Of a DNA stretch of 64,000 bases, positions 61,460 to 64,000 are shown one piece after another (within the stretch, counting starts at the first letter, position 1; each line of letters starts with the position of its first letter). Location: NCBI GenBank assembly GCA_028285445.1, contig JANQPQ010000043.1, positions 1 through 64,000 on the forward strand, given 5' to 3'. Origin of the DNA: Cyclobacteriaceae bacterium. Lineage in GTDB: Bacteria; Bacteroidota; Bacteroidia; Cytophagales; Cyclobacteriaceae. The position numbers and the translations under genes are program-made. The notes below the pieces were generated by a model. That model did no database searches, was not told the origin of the DNA, and saw only the letters and a program-made list of their open reading frames with translations.

Positions 61460-62272
61460 TTGAGCACTACCGAATCCCCTTCCAAATACGATCATCTTGA
61501 AGAAATGTCAGTAAAGGACCTCCTGGTTAATATCAACCTGGAAGATAAGTCCGTCCCCAGTACTGTCGAGCGATCTCTGCCCCAGGTGGAGGCTCTTGTT
61601 AAAGACATAGTAAAGCAGATGAAGAAAGGAGGCAGGTTGTTTTACATTGGAGCTGGCACTAGTGGTAGGCTGGGAATTGTTGATGCTTCTGAATGCCCGC
61701 CAACATTTGGCGTTGAACACGGTTTGGTGGTGGGCATTATGGCTGGCGGCGATCAAGCCATGCGTAAGGCGGTAGAATTTGCTGAAGATGACCTGGATCA
61801 GGCCTGGGCTGATTTGCAGGAGTTTCAAATTAATCATAAGGATGTGGTTATTGGTATTGCAGCTTCGGGTAGAACACCATATGTAATTGGTGGTGTAAGG
61901 AAAGCCAAAGAGCATGGAATCATCACAGGCTGCATTACTTGCAACCGCGATACCGAATTGGCAAAGTCGGTAGTTCATCCCATAGAGATTATTGTAGGCC
62001 CGGAATTTGTAACGGGCAGTACCCGCATGAAGGCCGGAACAGCCCAGAAGTTGGTTCTAAATATGATATCTACTGCGGTAATGATCCAGCTTGGTCGGGT
62101 GAAGGGTAACAAGATGGTTGATATGAAAATTGCCAACAACAAGCTTATTGATAGAGGAACCCGCATGATTATGGAAGAGCTTTGCATCGGCAGAGGTGAG
62201 GCTGAGGACTTACTCAAGAAGCATGGCTCAGTACGCAAAGTAATTGATGCCATTCGGCGGGGAGATTTCTAA
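61460..62272 (+). CDS. murQ: N-acetylmuramic acid 6-phosphate etherase
   Basis: 270 residues, shorter than E. coli MurQ (about 298) mainly at the C-terminus. MurQ cleaves the lactyl ether of MurNAc-6-phosphate to GlcNAc-6-phosphate in wall recycling. The N-terminal TESPSKYDHLEEMSVKDLL is diagnostic; the SIS domain has FYIGAGTSGRLGIVDASECPPTFG (catalytic Glu in ASECPPTFG), IGIAASGRTPYVIGG and EFVTGSTRMKAGTAQKLVLNMIST. The start is TTG at 61460, directly before the TESPS block, and no ATG fits. No MurP-type PTS or anhydro-MurNAc kinase is adjacent. It is 8 bp before the next gene. Confidence 0.96.
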   Translation: MSTTESPSKYDHLEEMSVKDLLVNINLEDKSVPSTVERSLPQVEALVKDIVKQMKKGGRLFYIGAGTSGRLGIVDASECPPTFGVEHGLVVGIMAGGDQAMRKAVEFAEDDLDQAWADLQEFQINHKDVVIGIAASGRTPYVIGGVRKAKEHGIITGCITCNRDTELAKSVVHPIEIIVGPEFVTGSTRMKAGTAQKLVLNMISTAVMIQLGRVKGNKMVDMKIANNKLIDRGTRMIMEELCIGRGEAEDLLKKHGSVRKVIDAIRRGDF

Positions 62273-62280
62273 CTTGCATT

Positions 62281-62859
62281 ATGCACCAGATTGAGCCATA
62301 CGCCGGCTGGCTGAAGTTCTATGATTCAGCAAATGATCAGTATTCTCCCTTCCATGGTAAAGAGTACAACTTCGATCTATACTCCGACACCATTTATGGC
62401 TACTACATAGATCCGGGCTGGGATTTTTTCGGCTCGGAGACTCTTTACATGAAGGTGTTGTTTGTGGATTACGAAAGGAATTTTGCGATTTTGGAGTTTA
62501 TCGGAGAGTGGAACGATGCCATTAACAATGATGTAATGCATCTCAAACGCAACATCATTGAGGCTATGCAGATGAATTTTATCAATAAGTTCATTTTGAT
62601 AGGAGGGAATGTGTTGAACTTCCATGGTAGCGACGATTCCTACTATGAAGAATGGTTTGATGAGGTGACTGATAATGATGGTTGGATTGTTGGAGTGAAC
62701 TTTCTTGAACATGTAACGCGAGAATGGTCCAACTACAATATCGATTCTTATATCTGCGAAGGGCCAGCGTTTCAGATCAACAACTGGCGAACTATGCTGC
62801 CATTTGCTTTTTTTCAGAAAGTAGAGAAGTTGGTGCAGAACAGGATCGAGTTGACTTAA
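62281..62859 (+). CDS. Protein of unknown function downstream of murQ
   Basis: 192 residues without a signal peptide or membrane helix. It is strikingly rich in aromatic and acidic residues (FYDSANDQYSPFHGKEYNFDLYSDTIYGYYIDPGWDFFG; SDDSYYEEWFDEVTDNDGW; VTREWSNYNIDSYICEGPAFQINNWR). I recognise no domain. ATG start 8 bp after the murQ stop, so it is translated from the same message. I recall similar small proteins next to murQ in other Cytophagales, but cannot check. Convergent with the next gene. Confidence 0.75.
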   Translation: MHQIEPYAGWLKFYDSANDQYSPFHGKEYNFDLYSDTIYGYYIDPGWDFFGSETLYMKVLFVDYERNFAILEFIGEWNDAINNDVMHLKRNIIEAMQMNFINKFILIGGNVLNFHGSDDSYYEEWFDEVTDNDGWIVGVNFLEHVTREWSNYNIDSYICEGPAFQINNWRTMLPFAFFQKVEKLVQNRIELT

Positions 62860-62875
62860 TACCTCTCATCACAAA

Positions 62876-63436
62876 TTATTTGTCGACAAGTTTTAGAAGA
62901 TCCTCGAATGCCTTTTCAGCCTGCTTAACATCTCTTTCAATGTTAAATACTGCATTAAGTAGGATAAAAAGTGGAATCAGCAGTACCCAGTTTGAGGGCC
63001 ATGGAATTAAGGTGAAAAAGATGGCAAGGACCAGAGATCCCCAAAAACCAAACCCAAATCTTCTGTTCAACCTTAGTCTGACTTCAAGGGTGGAGGACTT
63101 AAAGTCAGGCAGTTCTCCTTCGATCACAATTAGGGAAAGCCTACTGTGTGGCCATGCCTTGAAGACAGGGCATAAGGCAAACTTCGTATCATTTTCGTAG
63201 AAGTTTCCGAAGACTTCCCCTGTCAGGTCACTCCACCAGTTGGTAAAGAAGTTGAACTTGAATTCTCTACCACGATGCGTATAGTCTTTAAGGTTGGGAA
63301 TAAACCTTTCTGGGTGCTTCAGATCATATTCAAGGGTACGCAAAGTCAAGGTGTACTCATGAAAGTCAGATGCAATCTCCTTAAATCCTATTAAAATGTA
63401 AATACTTATTACTTGGTTTGCCGTCGACTCACACAA
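62876..63436 (-). CDS. Two-helix membrane protein, function unknown
   Basis: 186 residues in the longest frame, which starts at TTG 63436 and overlaps the SprT-like gene stop by eight bases. Residues about 125-165 hold two close hydrophobic helices (FGFWGSLVLAIFFTLIP and WVLLIPLFILLNAVF); before them is a soluble region with FKFNFFTNWWSDLTGEVFGNFYENDTKFALCPVFK, and after them a short charged helix. I recognise no family. The start is uncertain: no ATG exists in frame near the N-terminus. It is likely to be co-transcribed with the SprT-like gene. Confidence 0.68.
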   Translation of the reverse strand: MCESTANQVISIYILIGFKEIASDFHEYTLTLRTLEYDLKHPERFIPNLKDYTHRGREFKFNFFTNWWSDLTGEVFGNFYENDTKFALCPVFKAWPHSRLSLIVIEGELPDFKSSTLEVRLRLNRRFGFGFWGSLVLAIFFTLIPWPSNWVLLIPLFILLNAVFNIERDVKQAEKAFEDLLKLVDK

Positions 63437-64000
63437 CCTCTACTTCAGCCGACTTTGAAATCAAATATTTTTTGCCGGTACCAACCTCCCGGCACAGGTA
63501 GCGAGTGCGCCTTAGCAAACCCTTTTGAAATACTTTCTTATTAATTCTAAAATAGCTACCATCATTAATATCAATAATGGTGGTCTTTGGTGACGTATCA
63601 TATTCCTTCAAGGCCGAAGCCAGGGGATGATATGAATATGACGAGGCCCGTGGGTTCTTGAAGTAGGCCTGCAATATCCGTAATAGTTCTACGGGAAAAA
63701 TGTTTGTATTCAGTACTGGTTGCGAAATTGCAGCGAATTCCTTTTTCCATTCAGCTCCATGTGGCTGCTGTCGGCCTTTATATTTTACAGCCACCACCAG
63801 ATGAGCAACTTCATGTAGGTAGGTAATGAGGAACGTGTAAGCATTGAGGTCGGCATTGACGGTGATCAGATGCTTGTTTTCGCTACGTTTGAAGGTATAA
63901 TCGCCAAGTTTGCTTGAGCGCTTCTTTTTTAGCTTAAGCTGAAAGGGGTAGTTTAGCCACAAGTGGTGGCAGTAATCTACTGCTGCTGCGGGCACATGTT
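63429..64000 (-). CDS. SprT-like zinc metalloprotease (5' end cut by window edge)
   Basis: The frame is open to the right edge, so the first residues are missing; about 190 residues are visible. The HExxH zinc motif is YLHEVAHLVV, followed by PHGAEWKKEF with a third ligand candidate, as in SprT/SPRTN-like proteins. The visible start PAAAVDYCHHLW matches the beginning of the SprT-like domain, so little is missing. A C-terminal segment (about 145-190, IIDINDGSYFRINKKVFQKGLLRRTRYLC) may be a small binding domain. Human SPRTN cleaves DNA-protein crosslinks; the role of bacterial SprT-like proteins is not settled. Confidence 0.87.
   Translation of the reverse strand, partial: HVPAAAVDYCHHLWLNYPFQLKLKKKRSSKLGDYTFKRSENKHLITVNADLNAYTFLITYLHEVAHLVVAVKYKGRQQPHGAEWKKEFAAISQPVLNTNIFPVELLRILQAYFKNPRASSYSYHPLASALKEYDTSPKTTIIDINDGSYFRINKKVFQKGLLRRTRYLCREVGTGKKYLISKSAEVEVV

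Noticed and set aside
1-64000. Many long open frames antisense to or out of frame with the assigned genes (for example inside sprA, maeB, and the helicase).
   Set aside because: They lie wholly within well-supported coding sequence, show no recognisable domains, and have composition that reflects the opposite strand of the real gene.
1-64000. Search for tRNA, rRNA, CRISPR arrays, insertion sequences, prophage and toxin-antitoxin genes.
   Set aside because: Every gap is under about 200 bp and none shows tRNA cloverleaf arms, direct repeat-spacer arrays or terminal inverted repeats; no transposase, integrase or phage protein is encoded.

Overview
This window reads as a chromosomal segment of a member of the Bacteroidota, most likely a Cytophagales-type gliding or T9SS-bearing bacterium. 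The evidence is a full-length SprA (type IX secretion translocon, 2,419 codons), a GldH lipoprotein next to a RicT/PSP1 protein, several families largely confined to Bacteroidota (DUF4837, DUF4292, DUF4251, DUF4269, BT_3928-type DoxX, GWxTD), weak or absent Shine-Dalgarno sequences, and repeated TAnnTTTG -7 elements in the intergenic gaps. The segment is densely coding: no gap exceeds about 200 bp, and I saw no rRNA, tRNA, CRISPR array, insertion sequence or prophage gene. It looks like ordinary core chromosome, not an island.

Layout. 1-21.8 kb is a continuous run of minus-strand genes: tonB (cut by the edge), vanZ-like, gcvH, sprA, ruvA, malic enzyme; then DUF4837 lipoprotein, LysM lytic transglycosylase, gatA, tatA; then an EnvC-like factor, a DUF4292 lipoprotein and an exported TPR protein; then a flippase and a crotonase. 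21.9-24.1 kb holds divergent threonine-catabolism genes (SDR-type threonine dehydrogenase and kbl). 24.1-28 kb has cdaA-folP on the minus strand and DUF1599-DoxX-aroK on the plus strand. 28-31 kb encodes a FadL-like barrel and a lipoprotein with an Asn/Arg/Ser repeat tail. 31.3-34.3 kb carries proS, nfeD and floA. 34.4-39.1 kb has an exported WG-repeat protein, a metallo-beta-lactamase/double rhodanese and a triple helix-hairpin-helix protein.

39.2-43.2 kb is one very large SF1 helicase, followed by a DUF4269 nucleotidyltransferase-like gene and a head-GIN lipoprotein. 44.6-46.2 kb is gldH-ricT, then purD, recQ, kdsD, manC, rlmB, a GWxTD protein, a SAM methyltransferase and a DUF2723 (GT117-like) membrane glycosyltransferase. 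57.9-64 kb is less well characterised: DUF4251, an unknown membrane protein, a plus-strand group (TPR protein, exported unknown, murQ, unknown), then an unknown membrane protein and a SprT-like metalloprotease that runs off the right edge.

The common thread is the cell envelope: T9SS/gliding (SprA, GldH), Tat and TonB parts, peptidoglycan turnover (lytic transglycosylase, EnvC-like, MurQ), surface-glycan precursors and export (KdsD, ManC, flippase, DUF2723) and membrane organisation (FloA/NfeD). The rest is central metabolism and DNA repair. Two sequence-level points deserve attention. Many genes start at TTG or GTG. In several places the TTG that ends a TAnnTTTG promoter element mimics a start codon, so the longest open frame overstates the protein; I shortened those starts.
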